A DNA stretch of 58,526 bases from Gallionellales bacterium RIFCSPLOWO2_02_FULL_57_47 (GTDB taxonomy: Bacteria > Pseudomonadota > Gammaproteobacteria > Burkholderiales > Gallionellaceae), in assembly GCA_001801175.1 (NCBI GenBank), contig MGWZ01000022.1:1-58526 (forward strand), written 5' to 3'. The notes under the pieces are model-generated. The model worked only from the letters and a program-made list of their open reading frames with translations. It was not told the DNA's origin and did no database searches. Of this stretch, positions 7,799 through 17,743 are shown piece after piece (positions within the stretch are counted from its first letter, which is position 1; every line of letters begins with the position of its first letter). The position numbers were made by a program, and so were the translations under genes.

Positions 7799-10700
7799 AT
7801 GAATCGCACACCTCACCAGATTGAGCAGCTCCTGCAACAACGCATCCTGATCCTCGACGGCGCGATGGGCACGATGATCCAGCGTTACAAACTGACCGAG
7901 GAACACTATCGCGGCATCACGCTGTATGGCGATTACACTGGCAAACGCCAGACCTTTGCCAGCCATCCGGTGGACGTGAAAGGATGCAATGACCTGCTGC
8001 TGCTGACCCAGCCGCATGTCATCGGCGGGATCCACCGACAGTACCTGGAAGCGGGCGCGGACATACTCGAAACCTGCACCTTCAACTCGACTTCCGTATC
8101 GATGGCGGATTACGAGATGCAGCATCTGGCGTATGAACTGAACGTCGCCGGGGCGAAGCTGGCGCGCGGGCTGTGCGATGAATTCGGAACAAGGGACAAG
8201 CCGCGCTTCGTCGCGGGCGTACTCGGGCCGACCGGACGCACCGCGTCGATCTCGCCGGACGTGAACGACCCGGGTGCGCGCAACGTCACCTTCGACGAGC
8301 TGGTGGAAAGCTACGCCGAAGCGGTGCGCGGCCTGCTCGACGGCGGCGCGGACATGCTGATGGTGGAAACGATATTCGACACGCTGAACGCCAAGGCCGC
8401 GCTGTTCGCAATCGAGCGCCATTTCGAGCAGCAAGGCGTGCGAGTTCCAATAATGATTTCGGGAACGATTACCGATGCCTCCGGGCGCACGCTGTCCGGA
8501 CAGACTACCGAGGCATTCTGGAACTCGCTGAGCCACGCCAGGCCGCTGTCGATTGGGCTCAACTGCGCGCTGGGGGCAGAACTGATGCGGCCTTATGTGG
8601 AAGAGATGGCGCGCGTTGCAAACTGCTATGTCAGCGCGCACCCCAACGCCGGCTTGCCCAATCCATTATCCGAAACCGGCTACGACGAGACACCGGAAAC
8701 CACCGCGCGGCTGGTGAAGGAATTTGCCACCAGCGGCTTCCTCAACATCGCGGGCGGCTGCTGCGGTACGTCTCCGGCGCACATCAAGGCGATTGCCGAG
8801 GCGTTAAAGGATGTGCCGCCGCGCCGAATTCCTGACATCGAGAAGAAGCTGCGCCTGTCCGGGCTGGAGCCGTTCAATGTCGGCGACGACTCGCTGTTCG
8901 TCAATGTCGGCGAGCGCGCCAATGTCACCGGCTCGGCCAGGTTCAAGTGCCTGATCCTCGAAGGCCGGTACGACGAGGCGCTGGAAGTCGCCAGGCAGCA
9001 GGTGGAAACCGGCGCGCAGGTGATCGATATCAATATGGACGAGGCGATGCTGGATGGCGAGGCCGCGATGGCGAAGTTTCTCAAACTGATCGCCTCGGAG
9101 CCGGACATTTCCAGGGTGCCGCTGATGATCGATTCATCCAGATGGGGCATCATCGAGGCCGGGCTGAAGTGCGTGCAGGGCAAGCCCATCGTCAATTCGA
9201 TCTCGCTGAAGGAAGGCGAGGAGAACTTCATCAAGTACGCCACGCTGGTACGCCGCTACGGCGCGGCGGCAGTGGTGATGGCCTTTGACGAACAGGGGCA
9301 GGCCGACACCTTCAAGCGCAAAACTGAAATCTGCAAGCGCAGCTATGACATCCTCGTGAACAAGGTGGGCTTCCCGCCGGAAGACATTATCTTCGACCCG
9401 AACATATTCGCGATTGCCACCGGCATCGAGGAGCACAACAACTACGCGGTGGACTTCATCGAGGCAACCGCGTGGATCAAAAAGAATCTACCCTACGCGA
9501 AGATTTCCGGCGGCGTTTCCAACGTGTCGTTCTCGTTCCGCGGCAACGAACCGGTGCGCGAGGCGATCCATACCGTATTCCTGTATCACGCGATCAAGGC
9601 GGGGCTGACTATGGGCATCGTCAACGCCGGCCAGCTAGGCGTGTACGAGGAGATTCCAAAGGAACTGCGCGATGCGGTGGAAGACGTGGTGCTGAACCGC
9701 AGCCCCGATGCAGGTGAACGCCTGGTAACACTGGCCGAAACGGTGAAGGGCGGCGGCAAGGCGCAAGTCGAAGATATCGAATGGCGCAAGGGCACGGTGC
9801 AGGAACGCATCACCCATGCGCTGGTGCGCGGCATCACCACTCACATCGTCGATGATACCGAGGAGGCAAGACTGCAGGCGAAGTTCCCGGTCGAGGTGAT
9901 CGAGGGCCCGCTGATGACCGGCATGAACGTGGTCGGCGACCTGTTCGGCGAAGGCAAGATGTTCCTGCCGCAAGTGGTGAAATCGGCGCGCGTGATGAAG
10001 CAGGCGGTGGCGCACCTGGTGCCCTACATCGAGGCGGAAAAATTGCGTACCGGCAACACCAGCGCCAAGGGCAAGATCGTCATGGCCACGGTCAAGGGCG
10101 ACGTGCATGACATCGGCAAGAACATCGTCACCGTGGTGCTGCAGTGCAACAATTTCGAGGTGGTGAATATGGGCGTGATGGTTCCGTGCCAGCAGATCCT
10201 CGACGCAGCGCGCGAACACAACGCCGACATCATCGGCTTGTCCGGGCTGATCACGCCGTCGCTGGAAGAAATGGCGCATGTCGCGAAAGAGATGCAGCGC
10301 CAGGGCTTTACCATTCCGCTGATGATCGGCGGCGCGACCACGTCGCGCGTGCATACCGCAGTGAAGATAGCGCCGAACTATCAGGGCAGCGCCACGGTGT
10401 ACGTCAACGACGCCTCGCGCGCGGTGGGCGTGTGCAGCAACCTGCTCTCCGACACGCTGCGCGGCGAATACATCGCGGGCATCAAGGCGGATTATGCGCA
10501 AGCGCGCGAGCAGCACGAAGGCAAGAAAGGCAAGGCTGCGCATGTCACGCTGGCGGAGGCGCGTGCGCATGCATTGAAGACGAATTGGGCGAATCAAACC
10601 CCTCCCGGCCTCCCCTTGTCAGGGGAGGAGGTTGGCTTCCCCCCTGACAAGGGGGGATTGAGGGGGTTTTACGTTCCGCCCAAGCCGTGGCTGACGGGCG

Positions 10701-11593
10701 TGCACAAATTCGAGAACTACCCGCTGGACAAGATCGCCGAATACATCGACTGGTCGCCGTTCTTCCAGGCATGGGAACTGTCCGGGCGCTACCCGCAAAT
10801 CCTGCAAAATGAAGTGGTGGGCGAGGAAGCGCGCAAGCTGTTTGCCGATGCTCAGGCGATGCTGAAAAAAATCATCAAGGAGAAATGGCTCACCGCGAAC
10901 GCCGTGTTCGGCCTGTTCCCGGCGAACAGCGTCAATAGCGACGACATCGAAATCTATACGGATGAGACTCGCAACAGGGTGGCGATGACCTGGCACAACC
11001 TGCGCCAGCAAACGAAAAAGCCGGGCGACATCCCGAACTACTGCCTCGCCGATTTCATCGCGCCCAAAGAATCGAAGGTCAAGGATTACATCGGCGCGTT
11101 CGCCGTCACCACCGGCATCGGTATCGACACGCGCATCGCCGAATTCGAGAAGCATCACGACGACTACAACGCCATCCTGCTCAAGTCGCTGGCCGACCGC
11201 CTCGCCGAAGCATACGCCGAACTGCTGCACGCCCGCGTGCGCCGTGAGTTCTGGGGATATGCGTCGGATGAGAAGCTGGATAACGATGCGCTGATCGCCG
11301 AGAAATACCGCGGTATCCGCCCCGCACCCGGCTACCCGGCCTGCCCGGAACACAGCGAAAAGGGTCCGTTGTTCGAGCTTTTGATGGCGCCGGAAAACGC
11401 AGGTATCACCCTCACCGAAAGCTACGCGATGCTGCCCACCGCGGCGGTCAGCGGCTTCTACTTCTCGCACCCGCAGGCGCAGTACTTCGCCATCGGCAAG
11501 GTGGACAAGGATCAGGTGGAAGACTACGCGCGGCGCAAGGGCTGGAGCGTAGAAGAGGCGGAGCGCTGGCTGGCACCGGTGTTGAGTTACTAG
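7799..11593 (+). CDS. metH: Cobalamin-dependent methionine synthase
   Basis: The 1264-residue enzyme transfers a methyl group from 5-methyltetrahydrofolate through cobalamin to homocysteine in the cytoplasm. All modules are visible: the homocysteine domain (about 1-330) with zinc-ligand cysteines in LNCALGA and GGCCGTS, the folate domain (about 350-620, [13 protein letters not shown]), the B12 cap and B12 domain with the DVHDIGKN motif near residue 766, and the SAM-dependent reactivation domain (about 960-1264, [15 protein letters not shown]). The protein is slightly long because residues ~933-958 are encoded by a GC-rich palindromic repeat inserted in frame between the B12 and activation domains. 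I saw no SAH or cobalamin riboswitch in the 178-bp upstream region. Confidence 0.97.
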   Translation: MNRTPHQIEQLLQQRILILDGAMGTMIQRYKLTEEHYRGITLYGDYTGKRQTFASHPVDVKGCNDLLLLTQPHVIGGIHRQYLEAGADILETCTFNSTSVSMADYEMQHLAYELNVAGAKLARGLCDEFGTRDKPRFVAGVLGPTGRTASISPDVNDPGARNVTFDELVESYAEAVRGLLDGGADMLMVETIFDTLNAKAALFAIERHFEQQGVRVPIMISGTITDASGRTLSGQTTEAFWNSLSHARPLSIGLNCALGAELMRPYVEEMARVANCYVSAHPNAGLPNPLSETGYDETPETTARLVKEFATSGFLNIAGGCCGTSPAHIKAIAEALKDVPPRRIPDIEKKLRLSGLEPFNVGDDSLFVNVGERANVTGSARFKCLILEGRYDEALEVARQQVETGAQVIDINMDEAMLDGEAAMAKFLKLIASEPDISRVPLMIDSSRWGIIEAGLKCVQGKPIVNSISLKEGEENFIKYATLVRRYGAAAVVMAFDEQGQADTFKRKTEICKRSYDILVNKVGFPPEDIIFDPNIFAIATGIEEHNNYAVDFIEATAWIKKNLPYAKISGGVSNVSFSFRGNEPVREAIHTVFLYHAIKAGLTMGIVNAGQLGVYEEIPKELRDAVEDVVLNRSPDAGERLVTLAETVKGGGKAQVEDIEWRKGTVQERITHALVRGITTHIVDDTEEARLQAKFPVEVIEGPLMTGMNVVGDLFGEGKMFLPQVVKSARVMKQAVAHLVPYIEAEKLRTGNTSAKGKIVMATVKGDVHDIGKNIVTVVLQCNNFEVVNMGVMVPCQQILDAAREHNADIIGLSGLITPSLEEMAHVAKEMQRQGFTIPLMIGGATTSRVHTAVKIAPNYQGSATVYVNDASRAVGVCSNLLSDTLRGEYIAGIKADYAQAREQHEGKKGKAAHVTLAEARAHALKTNWANQTPPGLPLSGEEVGFPPDKGGLRGFYVPPKPWLTGVHKFENYPLDKIAEYIDWSPFFQAWELSGRYPQILQNEVVGEEARKLFADAQAMLKKIIKEKWLTANAVFGLFPANSVNSDDIEIYTDETRNRVAMTWHNLRQQTKKPGDIPNYCLADFIAPKESKVKDYIGAFAVTTGIGIDTRIAEFEKHHDDYNAILLKSLADRLAEAYAELLHARVRREFWGYASDEKLDNDALIAEKYRGIRPAPGYPACPEHSEKGPLFELLMAPENAGITLTESYAMLPTAAVSGFYFSHPQAQYFAIGKVDKDQVEDYARRKGWSVEEAERWLAPVLSY
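10597..10671. repeat. GC-rich double palindrome inserted in frame in metH
   Basis: About 75 bp hold two hairpins, CCTCCCCTTGTCAGGGGAGG (10609-10628) and CCCCCCTGACAAGGGGGG (10639-10656), whose stems are copies of each other in opposite orientation, and an outer inverted pair AACCCCTCC / GAGGGGGTT. It encodes Gly/Pro-rich residues with no counterpart expected between NWANQTPP and PPKPWLTGV in MetH. The length keeps the reading frame open. Confidence 0.8.
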
Positions 11594-11700
11594 AGAAATG
11601 CGGGTAGGGTTCCCACTTGCGGGGACGAGAGCGCAGCGTAACCCAACAAAATTCGGCAGCTGGGTAGGGTGCTTACGATGCAAATAACAAAGTCTATCGA

Positions 11701-11804
11701 ATGAAACACATCACTATTTTACCGCTGGCCGTACTGTTGTTGTTCAGCGTTTTTCAACCACGGCTTGCCCCGAACAGGCCGCAACACAAAAGGAAACAAG
11801 CGTC
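11701..11804 (+). pseudogene. Frameshifted signal peptide of the first FKBP copy
   Basis: An ATG at 11701 starts a perfect signal-peptide reading (MKHITILPLAVLLLFSVFQ) that mirrors the signal of the paralogue at 12243 (MKRITFLPLILLLAAGMFS). It is out of frame with the FKBP domain by one base. In the FKBP frame the bases just upstream of 11805 read PEQAATQKETSV, aligning with AEKAVTKKEAGN of the paralogue. Adding one C to the CCCC run at 11768-11771 would rejoin signal and domain. So a one-base loss, or a sequencing error, appears to separate them. Confidence 0.7.
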
Positions 11805-12152
11805 ATGACTGAACTGATCAAAACCGATAACAAGCCGGGCGACGGCGCACAAGCCAATGCAGGTCACCACGTGACCGTGCATTACACCGGCTGGCTGTAC
11901 GACGAAGCCGCTCCCGGAAACAAGGGCAAGAAGTTCGACAGCTCGCGCGACCGCCAGGAGCCGTTTGAATTTCCGCTCGGCGCGGGGCATGTCATCAAGG
12001 GCTGGGATCAGGGCGTGGCAGGCATGAAAGTCGGCGGGCAGCGCACGCTGATTATTCCAGCACACCTGGGCTACGGCGCACGCGGTGCGGGCGGGGCGAT
12101 CCCGCCGAATGCGACGCTGGTGTTTGATGTCGAGCTGCTGGCGGTGCGATAA
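11805..12152 (+). CDS. FKBP-type peptidyl-prolyl isomerase, apparently without its signal peptide
   Basis: This 115-residue open frame is a single FKBP domain with the usual motifs: VTVHYTGWLYD, GKKFDSSRDRQEPFEFPLGAGHVIKGWDQG, GGQRTLIIPAHLGYG and PPNATLVFDVELL. Such enzymes catalyse cis-trans isomerisation of prolyl bonds. The in-frame ATG at 11805 gives a cytoplasmic protein, whereas its tandem paralogue (12243-12695) is exported. A signal peptide remnant lies just upstream in another frame, so the ancestral product was probably exported. As the sequence stands, internal initiation at 11805 is needed for expression; an AAGGAAAC stretch ends about five bases before the ATG and could serve as ribosome binding site. 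Confidence 0.85.
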   Translation: MTELIKTDNKPGDGAQANAGHHVTVHYTGWLYDEAAPGNKGKKFDSSRDRQEPFEFPLGAGHVIKGWDQGVAGMKVGGQRTLIIPAHLGYGARGAGGAIPPNATLVFDVELLAVR

Positions 12153-12197
12153 ATCAACAGGGCAGCGTGGGCACAGCGCGCCCATGCTGTAATATTC

Positions 12198-12225
12198 AAT
12201 GGTGGGCATAGGTGCCCACCCTGAA
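12198..12225. repeat. Small palindrome between the two FKBP genes
   Basis: The bases GGTGGGCATAGGTGCCCACC form a stem of seven to eight pairs with a short loop. No long T tract follows, so it is more likely a repeat or RNA-stabilising hairpin than a strong terminator. Confidence 0.5.
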
Positions 12226-12242
12226 AAAATAAAGGAAATCGA

Positions 12243-12695
12243 ATGAAACGTATCACTTTCTTACCGCTGATCTTGCTGCTGGCCGCAGGCATGTTTTCGA
12301 ATGCGGCGTATGCCGAAAAGGCCGTAACAAAAAAGGAAGCAGGCAATGTGACCAAGCTGCTCAAGATCGACAGGAAGCCGGGCAAGGGCGAAAAGGCCAC
12401 GGCGGGGCGCGAAGTGGCCGTGCATTACACCGGCTGGCTGTACGATGCGGGCGTCACCGGCAATAAGGGCAAAAAGTTCGACAGCTCGCTCGACCGAGGT
12501 AAGCCAATCGAATTCCCGCTTGGCGCCGGGATGGTTATCGATGGATGGGAACAGGGTATCGAAGGCATGAAGGTGGGCGGGCAGCGCACACTGATCATCC
12601 CGCCACACCTCGGCTACGGCGCGCAAGGCGCACCGGGGGCGATTCCGCCAAATGCGACGCTGATATTCGATGTGGAATTGATGGGTGTTCGCTAA
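12243..12695 (+). CDS. FKBP-type peptidyl-prolyl isomerase, exported
   Basis: The 150-residue product has a signal peptide (first ~24 residues, ending SNAAYA) and one FKBP domain with VAVHYTGWLYD, KKFDSSLDRGKPIEFPLGAGMVIDGWEQG, GGQRTLIIPPHLGYG and PPNATLIFDVELMGVR. It should assist protein folding in the periplasm. It is a tandem duplicate of the preceding gene: the domains are about three-quarters identical, and the bases around the two original ATGs are similar. An AAAGGAAAT ribosome binding site precedes the start. The 90-bp spacer from the first copy contains a small GTGGGCA...TGCCCAC palindrome. Confidence 0.9.
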   Translation: MKRITFLPLILLLAAGMFSNAAYAEKAVTKKEAGNVTKLLKIDRKPGKGEKATAGREVAVHYTGWLYDAGVTGNKGKKFDSSLDRGKPIEFPLGAGMVIDGWEQGIEGMKVGGQRTLIIPPHLGYGAQGAPGAIPPNATLIFDVELMGVR

Positions 12696-12724
12696 CCAGA
12701 GGTTGCGGATGCCGGTGGTTTCTA

Positions 12725-12760
12725 CCCTCACCCCAACCCTCTCCCTGCAAGGGAGAGGGA
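12725..12760. repeat. CCCTCTCC-type palindrome carrying the next gene's ribosome binding site
   Basis: The hairpin CCCTCTCCCTGCAAGGGAGA plus flanks belongs to the same GC-rich family as 13127-13190 and the rsmB insert. Its right arm GGGAGAGGGAG lies eight bases before the ATG of the DUF486 gene and is the only good ribosome binding site there. Confidence 0.7.
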
Positions 12761-12767
12761 GCGAACA

Positions 12768-13121
12768 ATGAACCTGATCTCGCATCCATTGCTGATCACG
12801 GCACTGATGCTCGCCGTGTCCAACCTGTTCATGACGTTTGCGTGGTACGGGCACCTGAAGAATCTGGCGACTTCGCCGTGGTATATCGCGGCGCTGATCA
12901 GCTGGGGCATCGCGTTGTTCGAGTACATGTTGCAGGTGCCGGCGAATCGCATCGGCTACACCGAACTCAGCCTCGGGCAGTTGAAGATATTGCAGGAAGT
13001 CATCACGCTGTCGGTGTTCGTGCCATTCGCGGTGCTGTACATGAACCAGCCGCTGAAGTGGGATTATGTGTATGCGGCGCTGTGCCTGATGGGCGCGGTT
13101 TATTTTATTTTTAGGGTTTAA
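12768..13121 (+). CDS. DUF486 family small membrane protein
   Basis: This 117-residue protein has four predicted membrane helices (about 8-28, 38-55, 75-92 and 98-115) and matches the DUF486 family, small-multidrug-resistance-like membrane proteins of unknown substrate. Typical segments are MTFAWYGHLKNL, SWGIALFEYMLQVPANRIGY and QLKILQEVITLSVFVPF. Its ribosome binding site lies inside a palindromic repeat. It sits between the FKBP pair and mpl, with repeats on both sides, so it may be an independently acquired unit or part of a loose operon. The function is unknown. Confidence 0.8.
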   Translation: MNLISHPLLITALMLAVSNLFMTFAWYGHLKNLATSPWYIAALISWGIALFEYMLQVPANRIGYTELSLGQLKILQEVITLSVFVPFAVLYMNQPLKWDYVYAALCLMGAVYFIFRV

Positions 13122-13126
13122 AACCC

Positions 13127-13190
13127 GCCCTCTCCCCTTACCCTCTCCCGCAAGCGGGAGAGGGTGCCCGACAGGGCGGGTGAGGGATTT
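13127..13190. repeat. GC-rich palindrome between DUF486 gene and mpl
   Basis: The core CCCTCTCCCGCAAGCGGGAG continues into AGGG, giving a ten-base-pair stem with a four-base loop. It is flanked by CCCGCCCTCTCCCC on the left and GGGCGGGTGAGGG on the right, which pair again to extend the structure. It is the same family as the disrupted copy in rsmB. Confidence 0.75.
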
Positions 13191-13210
13191 GGCAACGAAG
13201 TAGGGCAAAA

Positions 13211-14539
13211 ATGCACATTCACATCCTCGGCATCTGCGGCACCTTCATGGGCGGCATCGCGGCCATTGCCAAGCAGGCAGGCTACCGCGTCACCGGTTGC
13301 GACGCCAATGTCTATCCGCCGATGAGCACGCAACTGGAGGCGCAGGGCATAGAGCTGATCGAAGGCTTCGGCGCCGAGCAGCTCGAGCTCAAGCCGGATG
13401 TGTTCGTCATCGGCAACGTGGTGTCGCGCGGCAATCCGCTGATGGAAGAGATACTCAACCGCAACCTGAGCTATGATTCCGGTCCGCAATGGCTGGCGGA
13501 CACGCTGTTGCGCGACAAGTGGGTGCTGGGCGTGGCAGGCACGCACGGCAAGACGACCACCACGTCGATGCTGGCGTGGATACTGGAATACGCGGGGCTG
13601 AATCCCGGCTTCCTGATCGGCGGCGTGCCGCAAAATTTCGGTGTGTCGGCGCGCATCACCGAATCGCCGTTCTTCGCTATCGAGGCCGACGAATACGACA
13701 CCGCATTCTTCGACAAGCGTTCCAAGTTCGTACATTACCGTCCGCGCACCGCGATCCTGAACAATCTGGAATTCGACCATGCCGACATTTTTCCCGACCT
13801 GGCAAGCATCGAGACGCAGTTCCATCATCTGGTGCGCACTGTCCCGGGCAGCGGGCTCATCGTGTGCAACGGACGCGATGAACCGTTGCGGCGCGTGCTT
13901 CAGCGCGGCTGCTGGACGCCTGTGGAGAAGTTCGGCAGCGACGAAGGCTGGAACATCGATGCCGACAACCGCGTAACGCTGAACGGTGAACCCCAAGGCG
14001 CGCTCGAGTGGGATTTGCTCGGCGAACACAACCGCATGAACGCGCTCGCCGCGCTCACCGCCGCGCGTCATATTGGCGTGCCTGTTGCCCAGGGTTTGGC
14101 TGCATTAAGCAAATTCATGAACGTGAAGCGGCGCATGGAAGTGCGTGGCACGGTCAACGGCATCACCGTGTATGACGACTTCGCGCATCACCCCACCGCG
14201 ATAGCCACCACAATTGCAGGGCTGCGCATCAAGGTCGGCAATTCGCGCATCCTCGCGGTGCTGGAACCGCGCTCCAACACGATGAAGCTGGGCGTGATGA
14301 AGGATGCGCTGCCCGGCAGCCTGAAAGACGCCGATCTGGTGTTCTGCTACGCCGGCAACCTCGGCTGGGATGCGCGCGGCGCATTGTCCCCGCTGGGTAG
14401 CAAGGCTGTGGTGAAGGACGACCTCAACGAACTGATCGAAGCCATCGCCATTGCCGCGCGCTCAGGCGATCAGGTGCTGGTGATGAGCAACGGCGGGTTC
14501 GGCGGGATACACGAGAAGCTGTTAAAAAAAATGGCGTAG
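13211..14539 (+). CDS. mpl: UDP-N-acetylmuramate:L-alanyl-gamma-D-glutamyl-meso-diaminopimelate ligase
   Basis: The 442-residue enzyme recycles murein tripeptide by joining it to UDP-N-acetylmuramic acid. It belongs to the Mur ligase family: the N-terminal nucleotide-binding fold starts HIHILGICGTFMGG, the ATP loop GVAGTHGKTTTTS lies near residue 108, the central domain has EADEYDTAFFDKRSKF, and the C-terminal domain contains YDDFAHHPTAI and LEPRSNTMKLG. These last motifs separate Mpl from MurC. The stop codon TAG lies in the left arm of a palindrome shared with the convergent ntrC. Start ATG has an AGGG ribosome binding site seven bases upstream. Confidence 0.95.
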   Translation: MHIHILGICGTFMGGIAAIAKQAGYRVTGCDANVYPPMSTQLEAQGIELIEGFGAEQLELKPDVFVIGNVVSRGNPLMEEILNRNLSYDSGPQWLADTLLRDKWVLGVAGTHGKTTTTSMLAWILEYAGLNPGFLIGGVPQNFGVSARITESPFFAIEADEYDTAFFDKRSKFVHYRPRTAILNNLEFDHADIFPDLASIETQFHHLVRTVPGSGLIVCNGRDEPLRRVLQRGCWTPVEKFGSDEGWNIDADNRVTLNGEPQGALEWDLLGEHNRMNALAALTAARHIGVPVAQGLAALSKFMNVKRRMEVRGTVNGITVYDDFAHHPTAIATTIAGLRIKVGNSRILAVLEPRSNTMKLGVMKDALPGSLKDADLVFCYAGNLGWDARGALSPLGSKAVVKDDLNELIEAIAIAARSGDQVLVMSNGGFGGIHEKLLKKMA

Positions 14540-14559
14540 GGGCGTATGGCAATACGCCC

Positions 14560-14563
<4 letters not shown>
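14536..14563. repeat. Palindrome supplying both stop codons of mpl and ntrC
   Basis: The 28-bp palindrome has arms GTAGGGGCGTAT and ATACGCCCCTAC. The left arm contains the TAG stop of mpl (14537-14539) and the right arm, read on the other strand, the TAG stop of ntrC (14560-14562). It may end transcripts from both sides, although no T tract follows. Confidence 0.75.
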
Positions 14564-15951
<1,388 letters not shown>

Positions 15952-15998
15952 GTGCACCTCTATAAATTCAATTAATCAATTACAACCAGAGTGCTGCT

Positions 15999-16067
15999 GT
16001 AGGAGCGCAATTTATTGCGCGATTGATAATTGCAAAAATGCTATCGCGCAATAAATTGCGCTCCTAC
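15999..16067. repeat. Double palindrome between ntrB and ntrC
   Basis: Two perfect 25-base arms (15999-16023 and 16043-16067), beginning GTAGGAGCGCAATTTATTGC and its complement, flank a 19-base spacer. Each arm is itself a small hairpin, GCGCAA-TTTA-TTGCGC. The copy at 23762-23824 has the same plan with different stem bases. Confidence 0.85.
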
Positions 16068-16083
16068 ATGAGGGCTTCAACTG

Positions 16084-17124
16084 TCATGGCAAAGGCAGCA
16101 GCACGGTAAAGCACGTGCGCCCGGGTTCGCTGTCGAATTCAATCGCGCCGTGATGCTGGTTGACGTAGTCCTGAGCCAGCGTCAGCCCAAGCCCGTGGCC
16201 ATCGGCACGCCCCGATACCAGCGGGTAAAAAATCTTGTCCTGCAATTCCGGCGGGATGCCGGGGCCATTGTCGATGATCTGCAACATTACCGCGAGCCGG
16301 TGGCGGCGTTTGACCAGCGTGACCTGCCGCGCGATGCGGGTGCGCAGGATGATGGTTCCGTTGCCGTGCATTGCCTGCGCAGCGTTGCGCACGATGTTGA
16401 GCATCGCCTGGATCAACTGTTCCTTGTCGCCGATCAGCGCGGGCAGGCTGATGTCGTAATCGCGCTGTATCGTCAATCCTGCCGGGATTTCCGCCAGCAC
16501 CACACTGCGCACGCGTTCCAGCACTTCGTGGATGTTGAGCGCGCTGTAGTGCGAGGCATTCTGCGGGGAGAGCAATTTTTCCATCAGCGAGCGCAGCCGG
16601 TCCGCCTCCTGCACGATAACCTGGGTATATTCGCGCAAGGCCGGTTTATCCAGTTCCTGTTCGAGCAACTGCGCCGCTCCGCGTATGCCGCCAAGCGGGT
16701 TCTTGATTTCGTGCGCAAGGTTGCGCAACAACAGGCGGCTGGCCTGGGTCTGGTCCAGCATCTGTTCTTCGCGCGCCAGTTTCAGCGGCATGTCCATCGG
16801 ATGAAATTCCAGTAGCAAATTCCGCCCATCGAGGTGCACCGGTGTCACCGCGCAGCGCAAATGCAGCTTGCCGTGCGCATGCGTGCCCAGCGTCAGGTCG
16901 TGCTCGATATAACTGGCGTTGTCCCGGACCGCATGCTGCATCGCATTGGTTAATTGCCCGGTATCCGTGAAGGCCTGATGTACCGGATGCCCGAGCAGGT
17001 TTTTGCCGCTCACGTCGAACAAATTTTCCGCTGCCGGGTTGAGGTAGACGATACGCGCCTCGTCATCCAGCAAAATAACGGCGGTTGCCAGGTGCTCCGG
17101 TGTGAGGTATGGGAAATCATGCAT
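16084..17124 (-). CDS. ntrB: Nitrogen regulation sensor histidine kinase NtrB
   Basis: The 346-residue cytoplasmic kinase phosphorylates NtrC when nitrogen is limiting and is controlled by PII in known systems. An N-terminal PAS domain (about 8-115, VILLDDEARIVYLNPAAENLFDVSGKNLLG) is followed by the HisKA domain with phospho-acceptor His in LAHEIKNPLGGI (about residue 138) and a C-terminal ATPase domain with N box NIVRNAAQAM and G motifs DNGPGIPPE and HGLGLTLAQDY. There are no membrane segments. ntrC follows, separated by a palindromic repeat that may tune expression of the two. No PII gene is in the window. Confidence 0.95.
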   Translation of the reverse strand: MHDFPYLTPEHLATAVILLDDEARIVYLNPAAENLFDVSGKNLLGHPVHQAFTDTGQLTNAMQHAVRDNASYIEHDLTLGTHAHGKLHLRCAVTPVHLDGRNLLLEFHPMDMPLKLAREEQMLDQTQASRLLLRNLAHEIKNPLGGIRGAAQLLEQELDKPALREYTQVIVQEADRLRSLMEKLLSPQNASHYSALNIHEVLERVRSVVLAEIPAGLTIQRDYDISLPALIGDKEQLIQAMLNIVRNAAQAMHGNGTIILRTRIARQVTLVKRRHRLAVMLQIIDNGPGIPPELQDKIFYPLVSGRADGHGLGLTLAQDYVNQHHGAIEFDSEPGRTCFTVLLPLP

Positions 17125-17164
17125 ACACGCTAATCAGCAGGAAACGTGCCAGAAGAATCATTCG

Positions 17165-17623
17165 TTACTTCAGTTTGGACAGCTCGGACTTGAGCGCTTC
17201 GATATTTTTCTGGTGCAGCTCAACTTGTTCAGTAAGAAGCTTGATTTTCTCTTCGTATTGGGCGACATTGCGATAAGTCTTGCCGTCCTGCCCCTTGAAA
17301 ACTTCAGGGCTTGCATCGTTCAGGCTCTGCCGGGATTCCTCGAGCAATTTCTCCTCGGCTGTCAATTCGTCCTGCAGAATCTTGTGGCGCGTTTCGTCGC
17401 GTTCCTTTTGCTTTGCGCCGTCCACCCTTGGGAAATCGGCTGGTGAGCGTGGTTTGCCGGGCGGAACCATGGTGGGCAATGGCTCCAGAATAATTTTTTT
17501 CCCGCCCTTGATCGGTGTGCTGGAGTAAGTGACGTGCCCGTTCTCATCGACAGCCTTGTATATATCCGCTTGTACCAACAACGGCCAGGCACACATCATG
17601 GCAAACAAGTACTGGGACTTCAT
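17165..17623 (-). CDS. DUF4124 domain protein, exported
   Basis: The ATG at 17623 gives a 152-residue protein with a signal peptide (MKSQYLFAMMCAWPLLVQA), the short DUF4124 motif IYKAVDENGHVTYSSTPI, a proline-rich linker and a C-terminal coiled coil (about residues 75-150, with VAQYEEKIKLLTEQVELHQ). DUF4124 proteins are common in proteobacterial periplasm; the function is unknown. An in-frame extension to 17683 lacks signal character and is rejected. A second DUF4124 protein is encoded at 22747-23385. This gene lies between glnA and ntrB on the same strand, downstream of the glnA terminator, and so needs its own promoter. Confidence 0.8.
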   Translation of the reverse strand: MKSQYLFAMMCAWPLLVQADIYKAVDENGHVTYSSTPIKGGKKIILEPLPTMVPPGKPRSPADFPRVDGAKQKERDETRHKILQDELTAEEKLLEESRQSLNDASPEVFKGQDGKTYRNVAQYEEKIKLLTEQVELHQKNIEALKSELSKLK

Positions 17624-17690
17624 ATTCGCATTCCTCGAAGTAACGCGGCAAGTATAGGGCAAGCATTGTTTGCAGACAAACATTTGCGGC

Positions 17691-17719
17691 TCAAAACAAA
17701 ACGGGGCTTGCGCCCCGTT
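17691..17719 (-). terminator. Rho-independent terminator of glnA
   Basis: On the reverse strand the stem AACGGGGCGCAAGCCCCGTT (17719-17700) is followed by TTGTTTTGA. This strong GC hairpin with a T-rich tail lies 25 bases after the glnA stop codon. Confidence 0.85.
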
Positions 17720-17743
17720 CTGTCTTCATGCAGCAAGGAAAGA

